The notes below the pieces were generated by a model. That model ran no database searches. It was not told where the DNA came from and was given only the letters and a program-made list of their open reading frames with translations. The position numbers and the translations under genes are program-made. Positions 47,292 through 54,997 of a stretch of 64,000 nucleotides of DNA are shown piece after piece. This DNA is from CAWJJM01 sp963843275. GTDB taxonomy: Bacteria; Acidobacteriota; Thermoanaerobaculia; Multivoradales; JBCCEF01. The stretch covers positions 186,001 to 250,000 of the forward strand of contig CAWJJM010000004.1 of NCBI GenBank assembly GCA_963843275.1, given 5' to 3'. Positions within the stretch are counted from its first letter, which is position 1. Each line of letters begins with the position of its first letter.

Positions 47292-49046
47292 ATGGAGCTG
47301 GCCACCGCCGCGGCGCGCGCCGCCGACGTCATCGAGGCCCACTTCGCGGAGTACCACGCCAGCTTCCTGGCGGCGACGCGCCGTGTCCGCACCCTGTTCG
47401 AGCACCGCGACTGGGGCGGCGTGCGGCGCGAGACGGTGGAGCGCATGCGGCTGCAGTCGGACCGGGTGGGGCGGGCGCTGGAGGAGGTGCGGATCCTCCT
47501 CGGCACCGCCGGCATCGACCCGGAGGCCCACCCCACCTGGCACGCGCTGAAGGAGGCCTTCGGGCGCGCCGTCCTCGGCCGCGACGACGTCGAGCTCGCC
47601 AAGACCTTCTTCAACTCCCTGACCCGCCGCGTCTTCGCCCACGTCGGCGTCGACCGGCGCATCGACTACGGCGCCGAGGACATCCCGCTGCCCTACAGGG
47701 GATGGGAGATGGCGTCGGCGCGGATGTACGCCACCCACACGGTCGACGAGGCGGTGGTGCGCCGGGTGCTCGCCGACGCGCACTTCGACGTGCCCTTCCG
47801 CCACCTGGAGGAGGATGCGCGGCGCGCCGCCGTGCGGATCGAGCGCGGCACCGTCGAGCGCTTCGGCAGCGCCGACATCGAGGCGCTCGACTTCCTGCGC
47901 CCGGTCTTCTTCCGCAACAAGGGCGCCTACCTGGTGGGGCGTGCCCGGCGCGGCGGCTCGGTGATGCCGCTGGCGCTGGCCGTCCTCCACGGCACCGACG
48001 GCCTGCGGGTCGACGCCGTGCTGCCCACCGAGGACGAGGTGTCGATCGTCTTCTCGTTCGCCCGCTGGTACTTCCACGCCGAGGTGGCCAGCCCGCGGGA
48101 GGTGATCGGCTTCCTGCAGACGATCCTGCCGCGCAAGCGGATCGCCGAGCTCTACATCTCGCTGGGCTACAACAAGCACGGCAAGACCGAGTTCTACCGC
48201 GACCTGGTGGCGCAGATCGGCGCCAGCGACCAGCGCTTCGTGGTCGCCCGGGGGCAGCGCGGGTTGGTGATGGCGGTGTTCACCCTCCCCTCCTACGACT
48301 GGGTCTTCAAGGTGATCAAGGACCGCTTCCCGCCGCAGAAGTCGACCACCCGCTGGGAGGTGATGAACAAGTACCGGCAGGTGCTGGTGCAGGACCGGGT
48401 CGGACGGATGGTCGACTTCCAGGAGTTCGAGCACCTGCCGCTGCCGCGCGAGCGCTTCGACGAGGACCTGCTCGCCGAGCTGCTCGCGGTGGCCGGGGAG
48501 ACGGTGCACGTCGCCGGCGGCGAGGTGATCGTCGACCACGTCTACGTCGAGCGCCGGGTGACGCCGCTCGACGTCTACCTGCGCGAGGCGCCGGAGCGCG
48601 ACGCCGAGACCGTGGTGATCGACTACGGCGACTGCCTCAAGGACCTCGCCGCCGCCAACGTCTTCCCCGGCGACCTGCTGCTGAAGAACTTCGGCGTCAC
48701 CCGCCACGGGCGCGTCGTGTTCTACGACTACGACGAGTTCGCCCACCTGGTCGACTGCAACTTCCGCCGCTTCCCGGAGAGCCACGACGCCCACGACGAG
48801 ATGTCCGCCGAGCCCTGGTTCTCGGTCGAGGAGGAGGACGTCTTCCCCGAGGAGATGCGCCGCTTCCTCGGCCTCGAGGGCCACCTCCGCGAGGTCTTCG
48901 AGGCCCACCACTCCGACCTGTACGAGGTCGCCTTCTGGCGCCGCATGCAGGAGCGCAACCGCCGCGGCGAGGTGATCGACTTCTTCCCCTACGGCGAAGA
49001 GCGCCGCCTCGAACCTTCCCCCGCCCGCGCCTCGGCCGGCTTCTGA
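47292..49046 (+). CDS. aceK: Isocitrate dehydrogenase kinase/phosphatase AceK
   Basis: Switches isocitrate dehydrogenase off and on by phosphorylation, directing carbon into the glyoxylate bypass. 584 residues, the normal family length. Recognisable segments include GWEMASARMYATHTVDEAVV (regulatory domain), AELYISLGYNKHGKTEFYRDL, VFKVIKDRFPPQKSTTR (ATP-binding lysines), YVERRVTPLDVYL (kinase core), DYGDCLKDLAAANVFPGDLL with the catalytic-site residues, and VVFYDYDEF. ATG 47292 gives the correct N-terminus; the open frame extends upstream antisense to the sigma gene. Isocitrate lyase and malate synthase are not nearby, unlike the enterobacterial aceBAK operon. Confidence 0.95.
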   Translation: MELATAAARAADVIEAHFAEYHASFLAATRRVRTLFEHRDWGGVRRETVERMRLQSDRVGRALEEVRILLGTAGIDPEAHPTWHALKEAFGRAVLGRDDVELAKTFFNSLTRRVFAHVGVDRRIDYGAEDIPLPYRGWEMASARMYATHTVDEAVVRRVLADAHFDVPFRHLEEDARRAAVRIERGTVERFGSADIEALDFLRPVFFRNKGAYLVGRARRGGSVMPLALAVLHGTDGLRVDAVLPTEDEVSIVFSFARWYFHAEVASPREVIGFLQTILPRKRIAELYISLGYNKHGKTEFYRDLVAQIGASDQRFVVARGQRGLVMAVFTLPSYDWVFKVIKDRFPPQKSTTRWEVMNKYRQVLVQDRVGRMVDFQEFEHLPLPRERFDEDLLAELLAVAGETVHVAGGEVIVDHVYVERRVTPLDVYLREAPERDAETVVIDYGDCLKDLAAANVFPGDLLLKNFGVTRHGRVVFYDYDEFAHLVDCNFRRFPESHDAHDEMSAEPWFSVEEEDVFPEEMRRFLGLEGHLREVFEAHHSDLYEVAFWRRMQERNRRGEVIDFFPYGEERRLEPSPARASAGF

Positions 49047-49059
49047 CGTCGGGCCGCGC

Positions 49060-51625
49060 TCACGGTTCGGGCAGCCGCGGCAGCTCCAGCAACCGCTCGC
49101 GGAGCGCCGCCAGCTCGGGCACCGGCCCCAGGCCGGCGAAGCCCACCGCGGTGTCGAGGCGCGGCAGCTCCCGCCAGCCGGCGGCCACGGCGCGCTCCAG
49201 CGTGGCGCAGGCCGCCCCCGGGTCGCGGGCCAGCGCCCGGTGGTCGGCGAGGTCGAACAGCAGCGCTCCGGCGCCGCCTTCCCAGACGCCGCTGAAGTCG
49301 TAGCCGCTGCGGCTCTCCAGCAGGTCGGTGGCGACCCCCGTGGCGCGCCGCTCCTCGCGCGTCATGTTGAGGCGGTGGAAGCACGACGCGGCGAGCAGCT
49401 CGAGCCGGATGCGGAACCAGCCGACGGCGAGCGAGGTGCGGTGGGCGTCGATCTCGCGCCGGGCGGCGCCCACCAGGGTCAGGGCGCCGCTGTAGTCGAG
49501 CCGGCGGAGGAGGATCTCGGCCTGCTGGCAGCGACAGCTGGCGGTGAAGGCCGGCGTGTAGACGTGGTCGGTGCGCTCGAGGTCGCGCACCGCGGCGTCG
49601 AAGGCGTTCCAGGCGTCGTCGTGCCGCCCCTGCCGCAGCAGCACCGTCGCCAGGAAGGCCTGGCCGCCGACGAAGCGGGCGTTCTCGAAGTCGCCGCTGC
49701 GCTCGATCTCCGCGGCCCGGAGGGCGGCCGCATGGGCGGCCGGGTACTGCCCGCAGCGCAGATAGAGGTCGCCCCGCACCAGGAACGCCGACTGGTTGCG
49801 GGGCGCCAGCTCGGTGGAGCGCACGATGTGCTCGACCGCCTCGCCCCAGCCGTCGGCCCCGCTCCCCACCAGCCCGGCCTCGAGCCACCGCGCCACGGCG
49901 AAGAAGTAGTGCGCCAGCGCGCCGCGGGGCTGGATCTCCACCGCCCGGCGGCCCGCCGCGATCGCCTCGTCGAACCGGTTCTGCCGCGCGTAGGCGTAGG
50001 TCAGCCACAGGTAGGGGTCGCCGAGGTCTGGGTCGAGCTCGAGGGCGCGGGTCAGGTGGGCGATCGCCGCCTCGAGGTCGGCCACGTCGGTGGTGGAGAT
50101 GAAGCGCATGGCGCGCATCTGGCCGAGGCCGGAGTGCGCCATGGCGTAGTCGGGATCGATCTCCAGGGCCTTGCCGAACGCCTCGGCGGCGCGGGCGAAG
50201 CTCTCCGGGTTCATCTCGAAGACCAGCTCCAGGCCGCAGGCGCAGTACTCGTAGGCCTCGACGAAGCCGGTCGGCGGCACCGCCAACCTCTCGCGGGCGG
50301 CGGCCGACAGCTCCACGTCGAGGCGCCGCGGCCAGCTCCTCGACGACGCGGTCCTCGAGGGCGAACACGTCGGCCATGGCGCCGTCGACCGTGATCGCCT
50401 CCAGCTCCCGCCCCGCCGCCGCGTCGGCGACGTGCACCCGGATGCGCAGCGCCTCGCCGGCCTTCTGGAAGCTCCCCCACACCGCCCAGCGCGCCCCGGC
50501 GCGCCGGGTCGCCGCGACGGCCTCGTCGAGGTCGGGCGGCCCGTCGGCCGAGCGCGCCGCCTGCACCGCCTCGCGGCCCACCACCTCGACGCCGGGGAGA
50601 CGACGGAGATCGCCGCCGATCGACTCGGCGAGGCCACCGCCGAGCCAGTCCACCGCCGCGTCCCGCGACAGGTTCGAGAAGCCGAGCAGGGCGACGCCCG
50701 ACGCCTCCGCCGGGCGCGACCCGACGGCGGAGACCGCGGCGGCAGCGGGGGCCACGCGGTCGCTCGCCACCGGCAGCTCGGCGGTCGGAGCGGCGTGTCC
50801 GGAGCCCGCACCGCTCGCCCCGGGCAGCGCGTCGAGCCCGGCCACGACGGCCTCCATGTCGGGCAGGCGGTCGTCGGCCCGCTTGGCCAGGAGCCGCCCG
50901 AGCAGGGCGTCGAACGCCGCCGGCAGGTCGCGGCGCCAGGTGCTCGGCGGCGGCGGGTCCTGCGACAGGATGGCGTGGAGCAACGCCGCCTGGTTGGGGG
51001 CCGCGAACGGGTGCCGCCCGGTCAGCGCCTCGTAGAGCACCACGCCGAGCGACCAGATGTCGGCGCGCCGGTCGGTCGGCTCGCCACAGACCTGCTCCGG
51101 CGCGGCGTAGGCGAGGGTGCCGACGGTGGTCCCGGCACGGGTCAGCCGCGTCATCCCGGGGCGGTGGGCGAGGCCGAAGTCGAGGATCTTCACCCGCCCG
51201 TCGGCGGTGAGGAAGAGGTTGGCGGGCTTGACGTCGCGGTGCACGATGCCGCGGGCGTGGGCGGCGCCCAGGCCCGCCGCGACCTCGCCGGCGAGGGCGA
51301 CCGCCGCGGCGGGCAGCATGGCGCCGCGGTCGAGGCGCTGGCGCAGGGTCTCGCCCTCGTAGAACGCCATCGCCAGGAACGGCGCGCCGTCGTCGGTCTC
51401 GCCGATCTCGTAGAGGGTGCAGATCGCCGGGTGGTCCAGCGCCGAGGCGGCCCGCGCTTCGTGCAGGAAGCGGCGGCGCATCGTCTCGTCGGCGAACTCG
51501 GGGGGCAGGAACTTCAGCGCCACCAGGCGGCCGAGCTGGCGGTCGCGCGCCTGGTAGACGACGCCCATGCCTCCGGCACCGAGGCGGGCGAGGATCTCGT
51601 AGCGTCCGATCTCACGACCGATCAC
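49060..51625 (-). CDS. Serine/threonine protein kinase with TolB/FlgO-like and TPR repeats (one frameshift)
   Basis: About 855 residues when rebuilt. The kinase domain spans residues 8-265: GAGGMGVV loop, Lys38 in VALKFL, HRDVKPAN (129-136) and DFG, then APE. Next is a linker, then GVALLGFSNLSRDAAVDWLG, a domain like the N-terminal TolB/FlgO-type region often fused to such kinases. A frameshift near 50330 changes the frame, and the rest is a long set of TPR-like repeats (AFGKALEIDPDYAMAHSGLG; ALELDPDLGDPYLWLTYAYA). No membrane helix is obvious. GTG 51625 is preceded by TATGAT at 9 bases and has no ribosome-binding site. Convergent with aceK. Substrates unknown. Confidence 0.87.
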
Positions 51626-51634
51626 GGGCCTGCG

Positions 51635-51640
51635 ATCATA
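51635..51640 (-). promoter_or_regulatory. Putative -10 element (TATGAT) for the second Ser/Thr kinase
   Basis: TATGAT, one mismatch from TATAAT, ends 9 bases before the GTG at 51625, with no Shine-Dalgarno sequence between them. It is the closest of the leaderless-type boxes to consensus. Confidence 0.5.
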
Positions 51641-51654
51641 GATCAGCCATCCGC

Positions 51655-51660
51655 TACCAT
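51655..51660 (+). promoter_or_regulatory. Putative -10 element (TACCAT) for the SDR gene
   Basis: TACCAT lies 30 bases before the ATG at 51691. The leader contains a strong GGAGGAGG ribosome-binding site, so this gene is translated conventionally. The box is back to back with the kinase promoter on the other strand. Confidence 0.4.
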
Positions 51661-51690
51661 CGACCCGTCCACGTCGGGGAGGAGGACGTC

Positions 51691-52542
51691 ATGACCATTC
51701 TGTTGTTGGGCGGGACGGGGAAGGTGGGCTCGGCCGCGGCGCGCGCGCTGGCCGGCTCGGGCGAGAGCGTGCGCGTGCTGAGCCGCGACCCGGAGGCGGC
51801 GCGGCTGCCGCCGGGCGTCGAAGCCGTCGCCGGCGACCTCGGGGACGCGGCGAGCCTGGAGCGCGCCTTCGCCGGCGTCGACCGGGCGGCGCTGGTGCCG
51901 CCGCTCGACCCGGAGGAGGAGCGGCTGGACCTCAACGCCGTCCGCGCCGCCGCTGCCGCCGGGGTCGAGCGCTTCGTCCTGCTGTCGATCTACGGCATCG
52001 ACGAGCTGCCCGACGCCGTGCACGTGACCGGCAAGCGGGCCGCCGAACGCGAGCTGCGCCGCCTCGGGGTCCCCGGCGCGGTGGTGCTGCCGAACAACTA
52101 CTTCCAGAACGACCTGGCGGTGCGGCCGGTGATCGCCGAGCACGGGGTCTACCCGGTGCCCCTGGGTCCGGTCGGGTGCCACTCGGTGGACACCGGGGAC
52201 GTCGGCGAGGCGATCGCCCGGCTGCTCACCACCGACGCCGGCGTCGGCGAGCGGGTGCCGGTGGTCGGTCCCGACCCGGTCACCGGGCCGGCCGCCGCCG
52301 CCACCTGGAGCTCCGCCCTCGGGCGCGAGGTGCGCTACGGCGGCGCCGATCTCGCGGCGTGGGCCGAGGGGATGCGCGCCCACCTGCCCGGTTGGCTGGT
52401 CGAGGCGTTGGCGACGATGTACGGCCACTTCGCCCGTCACGGCCTGTTGGCGTCGCCCGCGGAGGTGGCGGCGAGCGAGCGCCTGCTCGGCCGCCCGGCC
52501 CGTCGCTACGCGGACTTCGTCGCCGCCGCCGCGGCATCCTGA
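51691..52542 (+). CDS. NAD(P)-binding NmrA/atypical SDR family protein
   Basis: 283 residues. Starts MTILLLGGTGKVGSAAARAL with the dinucleotide glycine motif GGTGKVG at 7-13. DLGDAASLERAF (about 51-62), a strand-loop LLSIYGIDELP and a Lys near residue 115 (TGKRAAEREL) follow the NmrA/QOR2-like pattern, in which the classic Tyr-x-x-x-Lys is altered. Such proteins act as quinone or NADPH-linked reductases or redox sensors. Reaction cannot be assigned. Strong GGAGGAGG ribosome-binding site. Followed by a perfect GC hairpin, so probably a single-gene unit. Confidence 0.8.
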   Translation: MTILLLGGTGKVGSAAARALAGSGESVRVLSRDPEAARLPPGVEAVAGDLGDAASLERAFAGVDRAALVPPLDPEEERLDLNAVRAAAAAGVERFVLLSIYGIDELPDAVHVTGKRAAERELRRLGVPGAVVLPNNYFQNDLAVRPVIAEHGVYPVPLGPVGCHSVDTGDVGEAIARLLTTDAGVGERVPVVGPDPVTGPAAAATWSSALGREVRYGGADLAAWAEGMRAHLPGWLVEALATMYGHFARHGLLASPAEVAASERLLGRPARRYADFVAAAAAS

Positions 52543-52575
52543 GCGGGCGGTCGCCTCGGCGGCCCCCCTTCCCAG

Positions 52576-52618
52576 CCCGCGGCCGGCCGGGGCGCTGAAC
52601 CCCTCCGCCGGCCGCGGG
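52576..52618 (+). terminator. Strong stem-loop after the SDR gene
   Basis: Perfect 12-base arms at 52576-52587 and 52607-52618, with a further GGGG/CCCC pairing inside the 19-base loop. It lies about 34 bases past the SDR stop and 52 bases before the YceI start. There is no T tract, so it may terminate weakly, act in both directions, or stabilise the RNA end. Confidence 0.45.
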
Positions 52619-52670
52619 GACAGACCGACCGCGGGTCTCCGCCCGCACTCTGTCCACGAGGAGGAGCCCG

Positions 52671-53294
52671 ATGCCCCGCACGCGTAGAACCTGCCTCGTC
52701 GCCCTGTGCGCGCTCGCCGCCGGGTCGACGGCGGCCGCCGCCGCACCGCTGGTGTTCCACCTCGACCCGGAGCGCAGCACCGTCCGTTTCCAGCTCGATG
52801 CGACGATGCACGACGTCCACGGCACGCTGGGGCCGGCGTCGGGGGACGTCCGCTTCGACCCGGACGGCGCCGCCGCCGCGCACGGCGAGGTGGTCATCGA
52901 CGTGACCCGCGCCGACACCGGCATCGGGCGCCGCGACCGCAAGATGCACCAGCTCATCCTGGAGACCGACCGCTACCCCACCGCCACCTACCGGATCGAC
53001 CGCATCGACCTGCCGGGAGGTCTGCGCCAGGGGCGCAACGACCTGCAGCTCCACGGCGATCTGACGTTCCACGGCGCCCGCCATCGCGTCGCCGTGCTCA
53101 CCGTGGCGCGGGTGGAGGGCAACCGGGTCGAGGCCACGGCGTCGTTCGACGTCCCCTACGTGGAGTGGGGGCTGCGCGACCCGAGCTTCTTCGTGCTGCG
53201 GGTGGGCAAGACCGTGCGGGTGGAGCTCGACGTGGCCGGCCTCCTGGAGGGGACGATCCCGCCCGCCGCGGACGCGGCCACCGCCGCCCCCTGA
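52671..53294 (+). CDS. YceI family secreted lipocalin-like protein
   Basis: 207 residues. A signal peptide (LCALAAGSTAAAAA) precedes a beta-barrel of the YceI family: FHLDPERSTVRFQLDATMHDVHGTL at the start, VIDVTRADTGIGRRDRKMHQL in the middle and DLTFHGARHRVAVLTV later. Family members bind isoprenoid or quinone-like lipids in the periplasm. Start ATG 52671 follows GAGGAGG. The intradiol-dioxygenase-like gene follows after 35 bases but with its own TAGCCT element, so a shared role is uncertain. Confidence 0.85.
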   Translation: MPRTRRTCLVALCALAAGSTAAAAAPLVFHLDPERSTVRFQLDATMHDVHGTLGPASGDVRFDPDGAAAAHGEVVIDVTRADTGIGRRDRKMHQLILETDRYPTATYRIDRIDLPGGLRQGRNDLQLHGDLTFHGARHRVAVLTVARVEGNRVEATASFDVPYVEWGLRDPSFFVLRVGKTVRVELDVAGLLEGTIPPAADAATAAP

Positions 53295-53315
53295 CCCCGG
53301 CGCCCGGCCTTGCGG

Positions 53316-53321
53316 TAGCCT
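53316..53321 (+). promoter_or_regulatory. Putative -10 element (TAGCCT) for the dioxygenase-like gene
   Basis: TAGCCT ends 8 bases before the ATG at 53330. Here the spacer also contains GGAGG, which could serve as a ribosome-binding site on a read-through transcript, so both modes are possible. Confidence 0.35.
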
Positions 53322-53329
53322 GGGAGGCG

Positions 53330-53986
53330 ATGCCCCGGAACCCTCGGAGCGCCGGCGCCACGAGCCGCCGGCGCGCGGTCCTCGCCCTGCTGGCGGCGGC
53401 GCTCGCCGTCGCCTGCGGCGCCCGCGCCGAGCGCCGGGCCGCCGTCCGCGAGCCGGTGGTCGGCCTCCCCTGCGAGGGGTGCGAGCTGGTCTTCGTCGGG
53501 ATGCCGGAGGAGATCGGTCCGCGGGAACGCATCGCGCCGGCGGACGAGCCCGGCGAGCCGCTGCGCATCGAGGGCACCGTGCGCGACCGGCGGGGTCGGC
53601 CGGCGCCCGGCGTCGTCGTCTACGCCTACCACACCGACGCCCGGGGCGTGTACCCGCCGGCCGCGACCCGCCACGGCCGGCTGCGCGGCTGGGCGCGCAC
53701 CGACGCCGCGGGCCACTACCGCTTCGACACCATCCGCCCGGCGAGCTATCCGGACCGGGACATCCCGGCGCACGTCCACATGCACATCGTGGAGCCGGGG
53801 TGTTGCACCTACTACGTCGACTCGATCCACTTCACCGACGATCCCCTGCTCTCCTCCGCGGCCGAGCCCACCGCCCCGCGCGGCGGCTCGGGCGTGGTGA
53901 CGCCGCGCCGCGACGCCTCCGGCGGCTGGGTGGTCCGGCGCGACATCGTGCTGCGGGAGAACGTCCCCGGCGCGCCCGCCGGGTGA
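53330..53986 (+). CDS. Intradiol ring-cleavage dioxygenase-like lipoprotein
   Basis: 218 residues. Signal peptide with lipobox Cys27 (ALAVAC), then a beta-sandwich typical of the protocatechuate/catechol intradiol dioxygenase fold: LRIEGTVRDRRGRPAPGVVVYAYHTDARG, LRGWARTDAAGHYRFDTIRPASYP, and DIPAHVHMHIVEPG with the His-x-His pair. The candidate iron ligands, two Tyr and two His, are present. An extracytoplasmic lipoprotein version is unusual because the classical enzymes are cytosolic. It might act on aromatic side chains outside the cell or be a structural relative without activity. The Cys-rich stretch CEGCELVF near residue 45 is notable. Confidence 0.72.
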   Translation: MPRNPRSAGATSRRRAVLALLAAALAVACGARAERRAAVREPVVGLPCEGCELVFVGMPEEIGPRERIAPADEPGEPLRIEGTVRDRRGRPAPGVVVYAYHTDARGVYPPAATRHGRLRGWARTDAAGHYRFDTIRPASYPDRDIPAHVHMHIVEPGCCTYYVDSIHFTDDPLLSSAAEPTAPRGGSGVVTPRRDASGGWVVRRDIVLRENVPGAPAG

Positions 53987-54002
53987 GCGGCGCCCGCCGC
54001 GT

Positions 54003-54740
54003 TCAGAGGCGGCCGGCGCGCAGGTAGAGCGGCCAGACGATGCGCCGCCGCCGGGACGGGTCGCCCCACCGCGGGGCGAGCTCGGCGCGCAGCACCTCCG
54101 CCGGGTCCTCGCCGCGCTCCTCGCGGTAGCGGTGGGCGCCGCTCCAGCTGCGCACGAAGGCGAGCACCCCCGCCAGGTCCCACTCGGCGCTCGCCGAGAG
54201 ATCGGGCGCCGGGAGCGGCTCGCCGGGGACGTCGAGGGTGGCGTAGCGCTCGTCGACCCAGCGGGCACCGGGCGCGAAGTACGTCTTGAGCACGTCCTCG
54301 TAGAAGCGCGCGAAGACCTCGGGGAAGGGCTCGGCCAGGTGGGCCACGTGGTAGGTCCAGACGGCGACGACCCCGCCCGGGCGCAGCACCCGCCGCACCT
54401 CCGCCCAGAAGCGCGGGTGATCGAACCAGTGGACGGCCGCGGCCGCCGTCACCAGGTCCATCGAGCCGGCGTCGAGCCCGCTCGCCTCGGCCGCGGCCAC
54501 GCGGTACTCGACGCGGGGATGGGGCAGCGCGTGGCGGATCTGCTCGGCGCTGACGTCGGTGGCGACCACCCGCTCGAAGCGCTCGGCCAGCCCGACCGAG
54601 GCCTGGCCGCTGCCGCAGGCGCAGTCCCAGGCCTGCGAGGTGGCGGGGGCGGCGGCGGCGAGGAAGGCGAAGAGCCGAGGGGGGTAGCCCGGGCGCGACG
54701 CGGCGTAGCGCCGGGCCAGCGGCGAGAAGTCGGGCGCCCC
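54003..54740 (-). CDS. SAM-dependent class I methyltransferase (5' end unresolved)
   Basis: The recognisable protein begins near 54740 with DFSPLARRYAASRPGYPP, then the SAM motif WDCACGSGQASVGLAERF, ATDVSAEQIRHAL, and AAAVHWFDHPRFW, the UbiE/Methyltransf_11-like pattern common in small-molecule methyltransferases. The C-terminal part is unassigned. In this frame there is no ATG, GTG or TTG between the upstream stop at 54863 and an internal GTG at 54569. A GTG near 54882 with a GGAGG site exists in another frame, so a frameshift in the first 45 codons is likely. The end coordinate is therefore approximate. The substrate is unknown. Confidence 0.7.
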   Translation of the reverse strand, partial: GAPDFSPLARRYAASRPGYPPRLFAFLAAAAPATSQAWDCACGSGQASVGLAERFERVVATDVSAEQIRHALPHPRVEYRVAAAEASGLDAGSMDLVTAAAAVHWFDHPRFWAEVRRVLRPGGVVAVWTYHVAHLAEPFPEVFARFYEDVLKTYFAPGARWVDERYATLDVPGEPLPAPDLSASAEWDLAGVLAFVRSWSGAHRYREERGEDPAEVLRAELAPRWGDPSRRRRIVWPLYLRAGRL

Positions 54741-54997
54741 CGGCCCGCCCGGCGGCGGCTCAGGGCCGGCCGTCGCTCCCCCTCCGCCCGAGCGGAGGCG
54801 GCAGCGGCCGCCGCCACCACGGCGAGGTCGGGACCACGGCGCCCCTGCCGGGGGGCCCGCTCAGCGTTCGCACCGTCACCACACCTCCGGCGTTCCGGTT
54901 CCGCGCTCGGGATCCGCGCTCGGGAAGGGCGGCAGCCTACCATCGCGCGGCGCACGCCGCGGGACGGGACGGGCGGCCCGGGCCCGCCCAGGCCAGC
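54741..54997. other. Region between korB and the methyltransferase, no separate gene seen
   Basis: 257 GC-rich bases. On the minus strand TAGGCT (54939-54934) and a GGAGG site before a GTG near 54882 probably belong to the start of the methyltransferase gene. Nothing else recognisable was seen. Confidence 0.4.
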
